Positions 35,892 through 46,115 are shown, numbered from the stretch's first letter. The stretch is DNA of 64,000 nucleotides from DASXAI01 sp963728985 (GCA_963728985.1 CAVSME010000003.1:682001-746000); one strand, 5' to 3'. Notes: generated by a model from the letters alone, not told the origin. Program-made: numbers and translations.

Positions 35892-38516
35892 CTATGGCAC
35901 GGGCGCACCCGATACGAGGATCAGGTTCACGTTCCCGACCCAGGCGGAGCCGCCGGAAGTGGTGAACGTCAATGTGTTGACGCCATCGTGCACTTGTTCG
36001 AGGGGGACAGGCATCCAGTAAGAGCGGATCGAGAATCCCCCGTCGCCATTCTCGAACCCTGCGCTGGCCTTATACGGCCAAGGGTTGGCGATAGCCGCAT
36101 TCCCGTTCAGCGAAACCGACGGAAGGGCAGGGTCGAAGGAGTAGCTATTAAACGTCACGATTGCGCCGGTCGGGGTCTGGCGCCGGAACACCGGGTCGGT
36201 GTTCAGCGTCACCGGAGCACCCCCGATGGCGTAGCCGATGACGGTGGCGGCGTAGCACGAGCCGTTGTCGCACACCGGACCGTGGCTGAGGTGGGAATCG
36301 TGGACGTCGAAGGACAGGTCCCGATAGGTCTTCGGACCGTCGAAGCCCAGGTTGTCCCACTGGAACGTGTGGCGCACCTGGGTGCCGCACTCACACGGCT
36401 CGACGGACTTCTTGGCGTTGTAGTGCGTCTGCGTGAGCCAGACCAGGCCCTTCGTGAAGTTGAGGTTCAGGTTGGAGACGACGGCCAGCTGCTTGAGCGT
36501 CGAGCCACCGGCGTCCGTGCCCCACACCTCCATGCGGCTGGTCGAGATGCGCACCTCGATGTGGTTCATGGCCCGCGTGCCTGGGTAGCCGGTGGGCTTG
36601 GTGATGCATGCGGGCGTGGTGAACGCCGGCTCGGAGTAGGCGTAGTTCTGCGACAGGAACACACCGCCGACGCCCGTCGTTGTCGGTGAATTGCAGCCGT
36701 CGAGGGCGAAGCCGATGGAGTTCTGGCCGATCGAGGGCACCTGGTAGCTGATCCCGGCCATGTTGTCCGGGACCGGCTTCTCGGTGATCCAGAACTCAGG
36801 CCACGCGGCATGGGTACCGTCGGAATCGCCCGTCACGTCGAACACCACCGTGCCGGTGCGGCCGGCGAAGTCGAACGGCTGCTTCGGATAGGTGGCGTGG
36901 CTGGCGACATGACCGAAGTCGTTGACCGCCTCGGTCATGCGGCCGTCGCAGATGCGCACGTCGAGGGGAGGCAGCACCTGGGTGGTGTCGTCGCCGCAGC
37001 CGACGACCTCGGTCGCGGCGATGGTGTCGTAGTCGTTCTCCGGGCCGCTGTCGTTCCCCAGGCGGCTGACGCCCCACAGCTCCGGCTCGAGATCGCCCGA
37101 GCGCCCGCCGTTGCCAGCGGGGGCATCGAAGGTCTCGCAGAACGCCTGCTGCACCGGGATGTCGGCAAGGGCGAACTGGCACGTGCCGCCCCCGGGCGAC
37201 ACGGGGCCGCCACCGCCGCCGCCGCCTCCTCCTCCGCCGCCACCACCGCCACCGCCGGTCCCGATGCCGCTGCGGGTGTCCAGGATACGGGTCGGGTTGT
37301 CGATCGGTTGGTAATCGGAGTTGGCCGGGAAGTAGCCGGCGACATCGGCGACGAGATCGGTCGCCACCATCGAGAAGAAGCAGATCTTGCCGCCGGTGCC
37401 GATGCGGCTCATCGTGAGGTTGGGGACGCTCTGGCCGGCGACGTAGTTGAGGTTCGACGCCAGCGGCTGCGGCACGCCGCATGGCCACACCGTGACGAAG
37501 CCGGCGGCGGCCGGGTTGGTCACGGTCACGTTCATCACCGCCGCCTCGGCGTTGTCCGGCACGCCGGCGTGGCCGGCGACGGGGAGCTCCAGCACACCGC
37601 TGGCGGGTAGCGACGTGCCACCGGTGCCGGTGCGCGTGTCGAGGATGCGGGTCGGGTTGTCGACCGCCGTGTAGTCGGAGCCGGCGGGGAAGTAGCCAGC
37701 CACGTCAGCGATGAGGTCGGTCTGGGTCATCGAGTACAGGCAGACCTTGCCGCCCGTTCCCAACCGGCTGATGGTGAGGTTGGGGACGTTCTGCCCTGCC
37801 GTGTAGTTGAGGTTGGAGGCCAGTGGTCGGGGGGCGCCGCACGGCCACACCGTCACGAAGCCGGGCCCCACCGGATTGGTAGCCGTCACGTTCATGACCA
37901 CCGCGGCGGCGTTGCCCGGCACGCCGGCCTGGCCGCCCACCTGGAGCTCGGCCTGGCCGTTGGCCTTCAACGTGGTCGAGCCACCGGTGCCGTTGCGGGT
38001 GTCGAGGATGCGGGTCGGGTTGTCGATCGGCGTGAAGTCCGAGCCCGCGGGGAAGTAGCCGGCCACGTCGGCCACCAGATCGGTGCCGACGAGTGAGTAG
38101 AAGCACACCTGACCACCGGCGCCCAAGCGGCTGATGGTGAGGTTGGGGACGTTCTGGCCGGCGACGTAGTTGAGGTTCGACGCCAGCGGTTGCGGCGCGC
38201 CGCACGGCCACACCGTCACGTAACCGGGACCGGTCGTGTTCGTGGCGGTGACGTTCATGACGACCGCCGCGGCGTTCATCGGCACGCCGGCCACGCCACC
38301 CACCTGCAACGCGAGGACGCCGTTGGCCGAGAGCTGTTGCGTGCCGAGCCCGTCGCCGTTCGCCGGTGCCGTCGTGTCCGGGGTCGCCGTCGGCGCCGCG
38401 GCCGCGTTCGGGGCCGTAGCGTCCGGGTTCTGGCTCACCGCCACCACGCCTTGAGAGCTCGCGCATGCGGCCAGCAAGGCGAAGGCGCCAAGCAGCACGG
38501 TGATTCGGCTCTTCAT
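35892..38516 (-). CDS. Lipoprotein: three ~120-residue beta repeats, poly-Gly linker, ConA-like domain
   Basis: This 874-residue protein has a perfect lipobox LAAC (Cys18). Three tandem repeats follow (about 61-176, 177-296, 297-416), each with NAAAVVMNVTATNPxGPGF, VTVWPCGAPxPLASNLNY, GQNVPNLTISRLGTGGKVC, DLIADVAGYFPAGSDY and NPTRILDTR. Next come about 20 Gly residues (37198-37260) and a C-terminal beta-sandwich homologous to the protein at 18489-20024 (AFCETFDAP, FAGRTGTVVFDV, NHIEVRISTSRMEVWGTDAG, WDNLGFDGP). The repeat type recurs in the protein at 46546. Predicted surface adhesin or glycan-binding stalk; the repeats resemble a propeller or beta-prism building block. The reading frame is intact throughout. 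Confidence 0.75.
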   Translation of the reverse strand: MKSRITVLLGAFALLAACASSQGVVAVSQNPDATAPNAAAAPTATPDTTAPANGDGLGTQQLSANGVLALQVGGVAGVPMNAAAVVMNVTATNTTGPGYVTVWPCGAPQPLASNLNYVAGQNVPNLTISRLGAGGQVCFYSLVGTDLVADVAGYFPAGSDFTPIDNPTRILDTRNGTGGSTTLKANGQAELQVGGQAGVPGNAAAVVMNVTATNPVGPGFVTVWPCGAPRPLASNLNYTAGQNVPNLTISRLGTGGKVCLYSMTQTDLIADVAGYFPAGSDYTAVDNPTRILDTRTGTGGTSLPASGVLELPVAGHAGVPDNAEAAVMNVTVTNPAAAGFVTVWPCGVPQPLASNLNYVAGQSVPNLTMSRIGTGGKICFFSMVATDLVADVAGYFPANSDYQPIDNPTRILDTRSGIGTGGGGGGGGGGGGGGGGGPVSPGGGTCQFALADIPVQQAFCETFDAPAGNGGRSGDLEPELWGVSRLGNDSGPENDYDTIAATEVVGCGDDTTQVLPPLDVRICDGRMTEAVNDFGHVASHATYPKQPFDFAGRTGTVVFDVTGDSDGTHAAWPEFWITEKPVPDNMAGISYQVPSIGQNSIGFALDGCNSPTTTGVGGVFLSQNYAYSEPAFTTPACITKPTGYPGTRAMNHIEVRISTSRMEVWGTDAGGSTLKQLAVVSNLNLNFTKGLVWLTQTHYNAKKSVEPCECGTQVRHTFQWDNLGFDGPKTYRDLSFDVHDSHLSHGPVCDNGSCYAATVIGYAIGGAPVTLNTDPVFRRQTPTGAIVTFNSYSFDPALPSVSLNGNAAIANPWPYKASAGFENGDGGFSIRSYWMPVPLEQVHDGVNTLTFTTSGGSAWVGNVNLILVSGAPVP
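37269..38336 (-). repeat. Three tandem ~360-base repeats within the lipoprotein gene
   Basis: Three direct repeats of about 360 bases encode the 120-residue units of the lipoprotein. They remain similar at DNA level (for example the stretches encoding LASNLNYVAGQNVPNLT recur with few changes), which suggests intragenic duplication and makes the region prone to recombination and misassembly. Confidence 0.75.
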
Positions 38517-38683
38517 TTCTTCGGTCCCTCCCGAATGCCCGCAGTCCCGGAGGCTAGCGGACCTCGTTTCGGCCTGCCGCTGCGACCGCCATCCGTGACG
38601 GGCGGGCGACGCCTCGTGAAGCTCGGTCGCGGCTCGCGAACAAATGAGCCGCTGGGCTCAGGCGACTGACAGGTTCCCACTCG

Positions 38684-38689
38684 TACCAT
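38684..38689 (+). promoter_or_regulatory. Candidate -10 box for a leaderless mRNA
   Basis: TACCAT ends seven bases before the ATG at 38697. That spacing would place the transcription start at or next to the first base of the start codon. No ribosome site precedes the ATG, which fits a leaderless transcript, a common arrangement in actinobacteria. No good -35 is visible. Confidence 0.35.
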
Positions 38690-38696
38690 CGCTCGC

Positions 38697-40021
38697 ATGG
38701 GGGAATTCCCACGACACGAGGGTGCCGATGCCCTCGCTGCGCCGGGCGGCAGCGAGCCCGTGCGCGTCCTGGCCATCCACACCGCCAACCTTCCACCCCT
38801 CGGGGCCGACACGTGGATCCAGGCCCAGATCCTGGCCAACCTCGATCCGGCGACCCACGAGGTCCACGTCGCCTGTGCCACGGGCGGGCCCGATGCGCCG
38901 ACGCCGACGTACGAGGCGTTCCGCCAGATCGACCACATCGACATCCGACCGGTCCGGTTCGGGATCGAGACCTACGACCCCTCGGTCAGCCGCTGGCAGG
39001 CGGCGAAGGCAGTGCCGCCGGCGGTGTTCGACTTCGTCGGGCTGGCTCGCTACATCCGCCGCCACCGCATCGAGATCCTCCATACCACCGACCGGCCGCG
39101 TGATGCCGCCGCGGTGGTGGCCCTCGGCCGGCTGACGGGGGCCAAGAGCATCGTGCAGGCGCACGTGGCCTACGGCGACTGGATGAGCCCTGTGCTGAAG
39201 TGGTCGCTGCGCCACGCCGACGTCCGCATCGCCATCTCGTCGTTCGTGGCCCAGACGCTCGACACCTCCGGCCTCGACCTGTGCCGCACCTACGTGGTGC
39301 GCAACGGCATCGACCCGAACCAGTGGACACCGCGCCTCGGGCGCGACGAGGCCCGCCGCCGACTCGGCGTACCCGACGGTGCGCCGCTGATCCTCACGGC
39401 GTGCCGCCTCTTCGCGTCGAAGGGACCGGGCGAGCTGATCCGTGCCCTGGCCGCCATGACGCCAGCGACATCCGGACGCCCGGCTGGCCATCGTCGGCCA
39501 GCGAGATGGTGCCCGGGTACGCCGCCGAGCTCCAGGCGCTCGCCGCCGAGCTCGGCGTCGCCAACCGCGTCTCGCTCCTCGGCCACCGCACCGACATGGG
39601 CCCGCTGATGGCGGCGGCCGACGTGTTCGCCATGCCGTCGGTGGGCGAGCCCTTCGGTCTCGTCTATGCCGAGGCGATGGCGATGGAGCTTCCCGTCGTG
39701 GCCCTCGACAGCGGGGGCACCCCCGAGGTCGTCCAGCACGGCACCACCGGTCTCCTGTCGGCACCGGGGAACCTCGATGCCCTCGCCGACAACCTGAGCC
39801 GGCTCCTCGCCGACCCCGACCGCCGCCACCGCATGGGCATGAACGGGCGGCACCGGGTCGAGACCGAGTTCACCTCGGCGCGGATGGCCGCCGACGTCGC
39901 CCACGTCTACCAGGCCGTCCTCGGCCGCCAGAGCCTCCTCGCCGAACGTCGTGTCGACGCCGCGGCTCCCACCTTTCGCCCCACCGACAAGAGAGGCAAC
40001 AATGCCGTCAGTTTCTGTTGA
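38697..40021 (+). CDS. GT4-family glycosyltransferase (frameshifted as read)
   Basis: A GT-B enzyme of about 440 residues. The N-terminal domain has PVRVLAIHTANLPPLGADTW, IEILHTTDRPRDAAAVV and DVRIAISSFVAQTLDTSGLD. The C-terminal domain has VVRNGIDPNQWTPRLG, LTACRLFASKGPGELIRALA and, after a short scrambled stretch at 39465-39515 (two compensating shifts around RLAIVGQ), LLGHRTDMGPLMAAADVFAM and GEPFGLVYAEAMAMELPVVA, which is the E-x7-E sugar-nucleotide site. The annotated ATG has no ribosome site but a -10 hexamer seven bases before it. The stop overlaps the next gene by about 20 bases. Confidence 0.8.
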
Positions 40022-40781
40022 TCTCGCCGGCGTGCACCCCGGACTCCGGGACAACGGCTACGTCGTCCTGCCTCAGGTGGTTTCGAAGGAGCTCCTCGAG
40101 CAACTCGACGCGGAGCTGGCCGACGCCTACGCCCGCGCCGAGAAGTTCAAGGGCGGGGGATCCATCACCGGCCACCTCAACTGCTACCCGGGACCAGGTG
40201 CGGCACCCATCTACGATGAGCTGGTCGACGCCGGTGTCATCGACGCGATCCTCCTCTACCGCGAGGGCAAGAACAACTCCATCCGAGCGACGCTGAACTA
40301 CAACCTGCCCGGCAGCGTGCCGCAGCACTGGCACATCGACGGTCTGTATGTCGAGGACTTCGTGATCTGCAACGTGGCCGTCGTCGACACCGTCGTCCGC
40401 AACGGCGCCATCGATCTCCTGCCCGGCACCAACCGGCAGTACCTGCCCTACTGGAAGTGGTCGCTGCAACGCACGTCCCGCCTGAGCACGCGGATCGAGA
40501 TGAAGCAGGGCGACGTCCTGCTGCGCAAGTCGAACCTCTGGCACCGGGGAATGCCGAACAACACCACGACCCCGCGACCGATGCTGTCGATCACGTTCGG
40601 CGAGGCCAGCGCGCCGGAGAGCGATCCCTTCGGCGGGAAGATCAACTTCTACCCCAACTGGTACAACACCAGCCGCCTCGGGGTACTGCGGGAGCGTGCC
40701 TTCGTCGCCGCCCCGTTCTCGTACTCGGCCTACCGGTTCGCGAAGTCCTTGCATGGTCACAGGGGATACGCCTCGTACTGA
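40002..40781 (+). CDS. Phytanoyl-CoA dioxygenase (PhyH) family Fe(II)/2-oxoglutarate enzyme
   Basis: An intact 259-residue jelly-roll oxygenase. It has the facial triad His111-x-Asp113 (QHWHIDGLYVEDF) and His181 (SNLWHRGMPNN), followed by Arg193 as the candidate 2-oxoglutarate ligand (PRPMLSITF). PhyH proteins in biosynthetic and glycan loci hydroxylate small molecules, lipids or sugars; the substrate here is not evident. AGAGG lies five bases before the ATG at 40002. It overlaps the GT4 gene upstream and is followed 12 bases later by an acetyltransferase. Confidence 0.82.
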   Translation: MPSVSVDLAGVHPGLRDNGYVVLPQVVSKELLEQLDAELADAYARAEKFKGGGSITGHLNCYPGPGAAPIYDELVDAGVIDAILLYREGKNNSIRATLNYNLPGSVPQHWHIDGLYVEDFVICNVAVVDTVVRNGAIDLLPGTNRQYLPYWKWSLQRTSRLSTRIEMKQGDVLLRKSNLWHRGMPNNTTTPRPMLSITFGEASAPESDPFGGKINFYPNWYNTSRLGVLRERAFVAAPFSYSAYRFAKSLHGHRGYASY

Positions 40782-40793
40782 CACACTGGCCCG

Positions 40794-41371
40794 ATGACCT
40801 CGGGCCCGAACGGTGGAGCGGCGATCCAGAAGCTCGCCGGCGTCCTCAGCGAGGAGGTCCTCGGCATGGACTTCCGGGCGGCCGTCGGCCGACTCCTCGT
40901 CGCACCTCTGCCCCGGGGCGCCGCCAGTCGCACTAGGGCTGGCTCTCCGCCTCATCGGTCACTCCATCGGTGACCGCACCCTCTTGATGTCCAGCTTCAT
41001 GTTGATCGGCGGCCGTGGCGCGACGCGACGCCTCGCGTCGGTGCCGACTGCTTCATCAACCAGGACTGCGTGTTCGACGCCACCGCGCCCATCGTCATCG
41101 GCGAGAACGTCAACCTCGGCCATGGCGTGCTCATCACCACCAGCCATCACCTGACGGGCGGACCGGAGCGGCGCGGCGGCCAGCTGGAACCGAAGCCGGT
41201 GCGGATCGGCGACGGGGCGTGGCTCGCCTCCCGGGTCATCGTGCTCCCCGGGGTCGACGTGGGCGACGGTGCCATCGTCGGGGCCGGCGCGGTCGTGACG
41301 CGATCGGTGCCGCCTCACTCCGTTGTCGCCGGCGTACCGGCCGCGAGATCAACCGCCTCGACGGCCCCTAG
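40794..41371 (+). CDS. Left-handed beta-helix acyltransferase (frameshifted as read)
   Basis: A protein of about 190 residues. The N-terminal frame reads MTSGPNGGAAIQKLAGVLSE and is helical; later frames give LIGHSIGDRTLLMSS and then the hexapeptide helix: ATAPIVIGENVNLGHGVLIT, TSHHLTGGPERR (catalytic His region), PVRIGDGAWLASRVIVLPGV and GDGAIVGAGAVVTRSVPPHS, closing VVAGVPA-REINRLDGP. This is the maltose/galactoside O-acetyltransferase-like group that acetylates sugars with acetyl-CoA. At least three shifts are needed (about 40910-40940, 41035, 41345). It converges on and overlaps the GT4 gene by 23 bases. Confidence 0.7.
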
Positions 41372-42479
41372 GCACAGCCTCGGCGAGGAGCAGCTCCACC
41401 AGCCGCTCAGCGTTCTTGTCGGCGTCGAAGGACGCGGTGACGAGCTCCTGCGCCGCGGTGCCGAGGCGACCCCGCAGGTCCGGTGACTCCACCAGCGTGC
41501 GCAGTGCCTTCGTCAGCGCTTCCACATCGTCGACCGGCACCACGAGCCCGGTCTCGCCGTCACGGACGATCTCGGGAATGCCGGCCACGGCCGTCGCCAC
41601 CGACGGGAGGCCGGCGGCGCCCGCCTCCGACAGGACCATCGGCAGGCAGTCGCCTCGCGTCGGCAGGCAGAAGAGGTCGGAGCGGTGGTAGAGCGCGACC
41701 AGCTCGGGGCTGTTGGCCACGAGCCCGTGGTGCACGTGCACCCCGGCGATGGTGCCACGACGGCTGGGTCACGAGGTGAAGCTCGACGTCGGGCATGCCG
41801 GGCATGGCGGCCAGTCCTGCTGCAACGTCGCGAAGGCATCGAGCAGGACGTCACCGCCTTTGCGTGGAGGTCGCCGCCGACGAAGAGGATGCGCACCGGC
41901 CACTCGTCGAGGTCGACACCGGCTGGTACCACAGCGACGGCGTGACGCCCGGCGGGACGACGGTGACGCGATCGGCAGAGACGCCGTAGCCGTCCACGAG
42001 CCCTGCTTGGTCCACTCCGACCACGCCACGACGTGCACGGCGCGGTGCAGGCAGCTGCGGTTCGCCCGGTACTTGAGCGCCTCGAGGCGCGGGTGCCGCG
42101 CTCGTGGGCGTAGTGCACGCCCAGCTCGTCGTACTGCAGCGGGGTGGCGTCGAGGGACACCACCGTCGGGATGCGCTTCATCCAACTCTGGGCCAGACCG
42201 CCGGCACCTGCGTGTGGATGAAGAGGGCGGCCAGCGGCTCTTCCGCATCCATCTGGCGGATGACATGACGCGCGAGCACGCCGGCCCGCACGGTCCAGTT
42301 GCCGTTGAGCCGGGACCGGTCGCCCAGACCGGTCACGTCGTACGGGACGGCGCGGAGATCGGCGCGGATCGACCGGTTCTCGGGGAGGACCCGCGCCAGG
42401 TTGGCGGCATGGGTCGTGTGGCCGAGGCTGTGTTCGAGGACGAACGGATGGGCGGCGAGCCGGGCTCAGCCACAGTCAC
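41349..42479 (-). CDS. GT4-family glycosyltransferase (heavily frameshifted as read)
   Basis: The pieces in order are FVLEHSLGHTTHAANLARVL and VRAGVLARHVIRQMDAEEPL, MKRIPTVVSLDATPLQYDEL, EALKYRANRSCLHRAVHVVA, DVLLDAFATLQQDWPPCP, HHGLVANSPELVALYHRSDL, and CLPMVLSEAGAAGLPSVATA (the E-x7-E site) ending LVELLLAEAVPRGRRGG. Together they cover a complete GT-B enzyme of about 375 residues in at least four frames. The GTG at 42479 overlaps the TGA of the upstream acetyltransferase (GTGA), supporting this start. Given so many breaks at conserved spots, base-call error is likelier than decay. Confidence 0.65.
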
Positions 42480-42999
42480 AGCTCCCGGATCACGGGCTGG
42501 GACGCCGGCGGCCAGCGAACGCGGCGGGATGTCCTGGTTGACGACGCTGCCGGCGGCGATGCAGCTGCCCTCGCCGATGGTGAGTGCCCAAGACGATGAC
42601 CCGGGCGCCGAGCCAGACGTTGTCCTCGATGATGATCGGTTTCGATTCCGGCCATTCGAGCCGTCGCTCGGGCTCGATGCGGTGGAAGTCGTTGTCCATA
42701 TGATGGCGTGGGTGCCGATGAGGCAGCGGGGGCCGATGGTGACTGTCCGCCGGCGCGATCGACCCCCCGTAGTTCAGCAAGGTGCGCTCGCCCACCTCCA
42801 GGGTGCCGCCTTTCAGGGTGACGATCTCGAGCGCGGCGGCCGTCGAGACGAGTCGACCCGCAAGCCGATGAGCATGCGGCCGTGGTTCATGACGAGGGAC
42901 GGCCACGCAGGCGCACCCGGAACTGCCGAGGTGGCGTGGCGGAGGTACCAGCGCGCCCCAAGGACCGCCGGCCGTCGTCCCAGATTTGGCGCGAGTCAC
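42476..42999 (-). CDS. Hexapeptide-repeat acetyltransferase (frameshifted as read)
   Basis: A beta-helix protein of about 175 residues. Recognisable blocks are LEIVTLKGGTLEVGERTLLN with NYGGSIA, HHMDNDFHRIEPE (catalytic His region), PIIIEDNVWLGARVIVLG, and, by one more shift, a closing SLAAGVPAR-VIREL. This is the WbbJ/serine-acetyltransferase-like O-acetyltransferase type. The GTG at 42999 overlaps the TGA of the upstream GT2 gene, and its own TGA overlaps the next GTG, so the three genes are translationally chained. Confidence 0.65.
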
Positions 43000-44011
43000 A
43001 GGAGCCCGCGTCGGCGGCCCGCCCACCACGACCCGCCCGAAAGGCGCCGCCCCCCGAGCTCCTCGCCAACCCCGAGAGTAGGCGAGGTTGTAAGCCCGCT
43101 CAGGAATTGCCTACTCGTGGGGCCCACGTGCGACGCCGGGCCAGGGTTCGCACCGACGCGGCAGCGCGGCGTCCATCCTCGGCGCGCCACGCACGCTCGC
43201 ACCAACCCCCCGACGACGGGGGCGCCCGGCGAACTCGGCGTGGACCCGGCCGAGCGACGTGACCTGCCCCCCGCCGTCGCCGCGTAGCCGCCGTCGGTGG
43301 CGCCGTAGTCCCGTGGCGATCTTGAGCCACGACACGAACGACCGCTGGGCGTAGTGGAAGCCCATCGCCTTCTTGGTTGAAGACGAAGCGCATGCCGGCA
43401 AGGTGCAGTCGAAGAGCGAGCTCCACGTCCTCGGCTCGACGGGGGCGATTGGGATCGAACCCCCCGGCCGCGAGGAAGTCGGTCCCGTCGCACCGAGGCG
43501 TTGCCTGTGTAGAACTGGCGGAACGTCGGACGGGTAGAGGCCGTCGGCCATGGCCTGGTACTGCTTCTCCAACATGGCCTGCTCCCAGGCCACCCACGGG
43601 CTGAGGAGCTGGGCGTCGTTCGGGGTCAGCATCGGCCCAATCGGGACCGCGACCGCCCGGTCGGCCGGCGTGGCTCTCGAGGTGGCGTTCGACGAGGTCG
43701 GGAGCGGCGACGACATCGTCGTCGACGAACAGCACGAGTGCCGCACGTGCGACGTCGACGCCGCGGTTGCGGGCGGCGGCCGGACCGGCGTTCGCCTGGG
43801 TCACGACCGTCAGCGGGAACGGCGGGCAGGCGGTGGCCAGGAACTCGTCGGTGCCGTCGTTCGACCCGTCGGACACCACGACGACCTCGAAGCGGTCGCG
43901 CGGGAAGGTCTGGCGCTCGAACGCGGCGAGCACGCGCTGGAGCCGGCTCAGCCGGTTGTACGTCGGGATGACGACGCTGACCTGGGGAGTCGGGCTCAGG
44001 GTCGGGTCCAT
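42996..44011 (-). CDS. GT2-family glycosyltransferase (frameshifted as read)
   Basis: The clean N-terminal frame is VSVVIPTYNRLSRLQRVLAA, FEVVVVSDGSNDGTDEFLAT, ANAGPAAARNRGVDVARAAL and FVDDDVVAAPDLVERHLESH (Asp triplet for metal). Later pieces in other frames are PNDAQLLSPWVAWEQAMLEK, FLAAGGFDPNRPRRAEDVEL, ELALRLHLAGMRFVFN and MGFHYAQRSFVSWLKIATG. The C-terminus probably reads ERAYNLAYSRGVGEELGG and stops at 42996. It makes a GT-A enzyme of about 335 residues with the usual ED acceptor motif. At least four shifts occur between 43000 and 43650. Confidence 0.7.
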
Positions 44012-44073
44012 GCGCTGACTGCCATTGAACCCCAGAACCCCACTGGCCGACGAGGCGGCTGGGCTCACGGCGG

Positions 44074-45219
44074 TCACCGGCCGAACCGCCCGGATTCGAC
44101 GTCGGCCAGGAAGCGGGCCCGCTCGCCGGCACCGCCGGCGTCCAGGTCCGTGTCGAGGGGCCCGCCCGGGCTCGTGAACGTGTGCATGCCGAGGTGACGC
44201 CCGCCAGCGCGGCCGAGCTGGCGACCGAGGGCCAGGGCCGTGGCGGCGGCCGTCGACCGGCCCGCGCTCAACACGGCGCTCGGGAAGGGGTTGCGGGCGT
44301 GCGGCAACGCCACCTTCCAGGCACCGTCGAGGGCGGTGTTGAGCCGTTCCCAGCCCGGCGCCCGCACGGCGTCGAGCGCGACGGGCAGGGGGCCGAGGGT
44401 GCGGGCCACCCGATCGAGCGTGGCGCTGGCCAACCGCGTCATGCCGAGGTCGTCCATGCGGCGGGCGGCAGCGGCGCCGTCGACGGCCGCCGCGACGACG
44501 TGGACGTCGCGCTGGTGGATGAGGAGGCGAGCACCGGCCAGGCCGGCGTGCATGACGGTGTGGGCCAGCGTGTCGGCGTCGGCCAGGCGATGGGTGGCCA
44601 CCGATCCGAGCTCGATGGGCACCCGCTCGCGCAGGAGGGCGTCGGTGTGGAACGTGAAGCAGGTCCGGTCGACGGCGAAGGTGACCAGGTGCCAGTGGAG
44701 ATCGATGGCAACGGTGCCGTCGTGCAGTGGGACCTCGCCCATGCCGAGCGAGCGGTACCCCGCCCAGTTGCGGTTCTGCTCGGCGAAGCCGGCGCCCACG
44801 AGGGCGTCGATGGCGGCCGAGAACCCGGCCGGCGCGACGAGGAGGTCGAGGTCGTGGTACTGGCGGGAGGCGGGGTCGTGGTACCAGCCCGCCGCCAGCA
44901 CCGGTCCCTTGACGACCAGTGCGGGCAGGCCGGCGCGGTCGAGGGCGTCGATCGCCCGCTGCAGGCCGTGCAGGGTCTGGAGGTGGCGAACCGTGGCCGC
45001 CTGGCGGGCGGTGCGCACGGCGTCGGGCACCGGAAGGGCGAGCGCCTCGAAGGCGGGCACGAGCTGCCCGACGACCCGGTGGTCGGCGGCCAAGGCGACG
45101 AGGGCCTCGATGTCGACCGGACGCAGGGCGGCATCGGCGAGGGCATCGGGGTGCTGGACGGCCCGCGCCAGGAGATGGAAGAGCGCCTGGCGCCGCCGCA
45201 CGCCCTGAGTGTTCCACAC
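44074..45219 (-). CDS. Nucleotidyltransferase-fold protein (NTP_transf_5-like)
   Basis: A protein of about 381 residues. The diagnostic stretch is GLPALVVKGPVLAAGWYHDP followed by ASRQYHDLDLLVAPAGFSAA: the KG motif, the R-x3-DxDLLV pair of acids and surrounding strands match the uncharacterised nucleotidyltransferase family found in capsule and lasso-peptide loci. TVAIDLHWHLV provides the third acidic position. The frame is intact. The start is uncertain: the frame is open to 45342, but that would overlap the upstream gene by 64 bases; GTG 45219 (VWNTQGVRRRQALFHLL) is my choice although no ribosome site is seen. Substrate unknown. Confidence 0.65.
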   Translation of the reverse strand: MWNTQGVRRRQALFHLLARAVQHPDALADAALRPVDIEALVALAADHRVVGQLVPAFEALALPVPDAVRTARQAATVRHLQTLHGLQRAIDALDRAGLPALVVKGPVLAAGWYHDPASRQYHDLDLLVAPAGFSAAIDALVGAGFAEQNRNWAGYRSLGMGEVPLHDGTVAIDLHWHLVTFAVDRTCFTFHTDALLRERVPIELGSVATHRLADADTLAHTVMHAGLAGARLLIHQRDVHVVAAAVDGAAAARRMDDLGMTRLASATLDRVARTLGPLPVALDAVRAPGWERLNTALDGAWKVALPHARNPFPSAVLSAGRSTAAATALALGRQLGRAGGRHLGMHTFTSPGGPLDTDLDAGGAGERARFLADVESGRFGR

Positions 45220-45277
45220 GCCACGCCGTGCCCGCGCGAGCGGGAGGGCCAGCGACCAGGCAGCGGCATGGCGATCG

Positions 45278-46115
45278 TCAGGCGAACTCGGAGCGACGAG
45301 CGGTCCGGGAGCGGACGAGCTCACGCAGGCACAGCCACGCAAAGCGGGTGTCCGTCACGAAGTACCGCTTGAAGAGGCGGCGCGGCTCCTGCACGAAGCG
45401 GAAGAACCACTCGAGGCCGAAGCGCTGCATCCACCGTGGCGCTCGCTTGACCTGACCGAGGTACATCTCGAACGAGCCGCCGAGGAGGAGGAACAGCGGC
45501 ACGTGCTCGCCGGCGTCCGGAGCAGCTCCGTGGACCGCCAGGGCACCTCGCTGCTGCTTCGGGAAGCTGATCCCCACGAACACGAACTCGGCACGCGTGT
45601 CGCGCACGAAAGCGGCGCACTGGTCGGCGACGTGGGCGATCTGGGCCTTGTTGTCGGCATCGAACTGCGGAGGCACGAACACGCCCGCCTCCGGATACTC
45701 CTTGCGGAGCTGGGCGGCGGTGAACTCGTTCGAGGCGATGACCACCGTGGGGCGGCGCTCCTCGACGACCCGCTTCCACATGACGGGGAACATCGTGCTG
45801 CCCGGGAGGCGGGCGGCGAGGGGCTCGCCCGTCAAGCGGCTGGTCCACACGATGGGCTGGCCGTCGGGGAGGACGTAGCGGGACTGGGGCAGAACGTCGG
45901 CCAGGTCGGCCATGCCCGACTCCCGCAGCCGCACGATGTAGTCGACGTTCGGCGTACAGCACGAACGGCAGCATCTCGTCGGTGGGCTGGGGACCGGCGA
46001 TGTGGTCGACGATGGCCGACACGTCGTCGTGGCTCACGAAGTTGAACCCGAACAGGTTCCTCGTGCGCGGCGAGAAACGTTCGGTTGGTACCTCTCGCAG
46101 CACGGGCGTGGACAT
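45278..46115 (-). CDS. WecG/TagA/CpsF-family (GT26) glycosyltransferase (frameshifted as read)
   Basis: A protein of about 279 residues. The N-terminus has NLFGFNFVSHDDVSAIVDHI. At 45950-45965 the frame shifts by one base into TPNVDYIVRLRESGMADL, which is the conserved CTPNVDY-type motif. Then PIVWTSRLTGEPLAARLPGS, FVFVGISFPKQQRGALA and FGLEWFFRFVQEPRRLFKRY follow, all typical of GT26. These enzymes transfer ManNAcA, ManNAc or Glc to lipid-linked acceptors early in teichoic acid, ECA or EPS assembly. The ATG at 46115 has GGAG about ten bases upstream. Confidence 0.82.
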
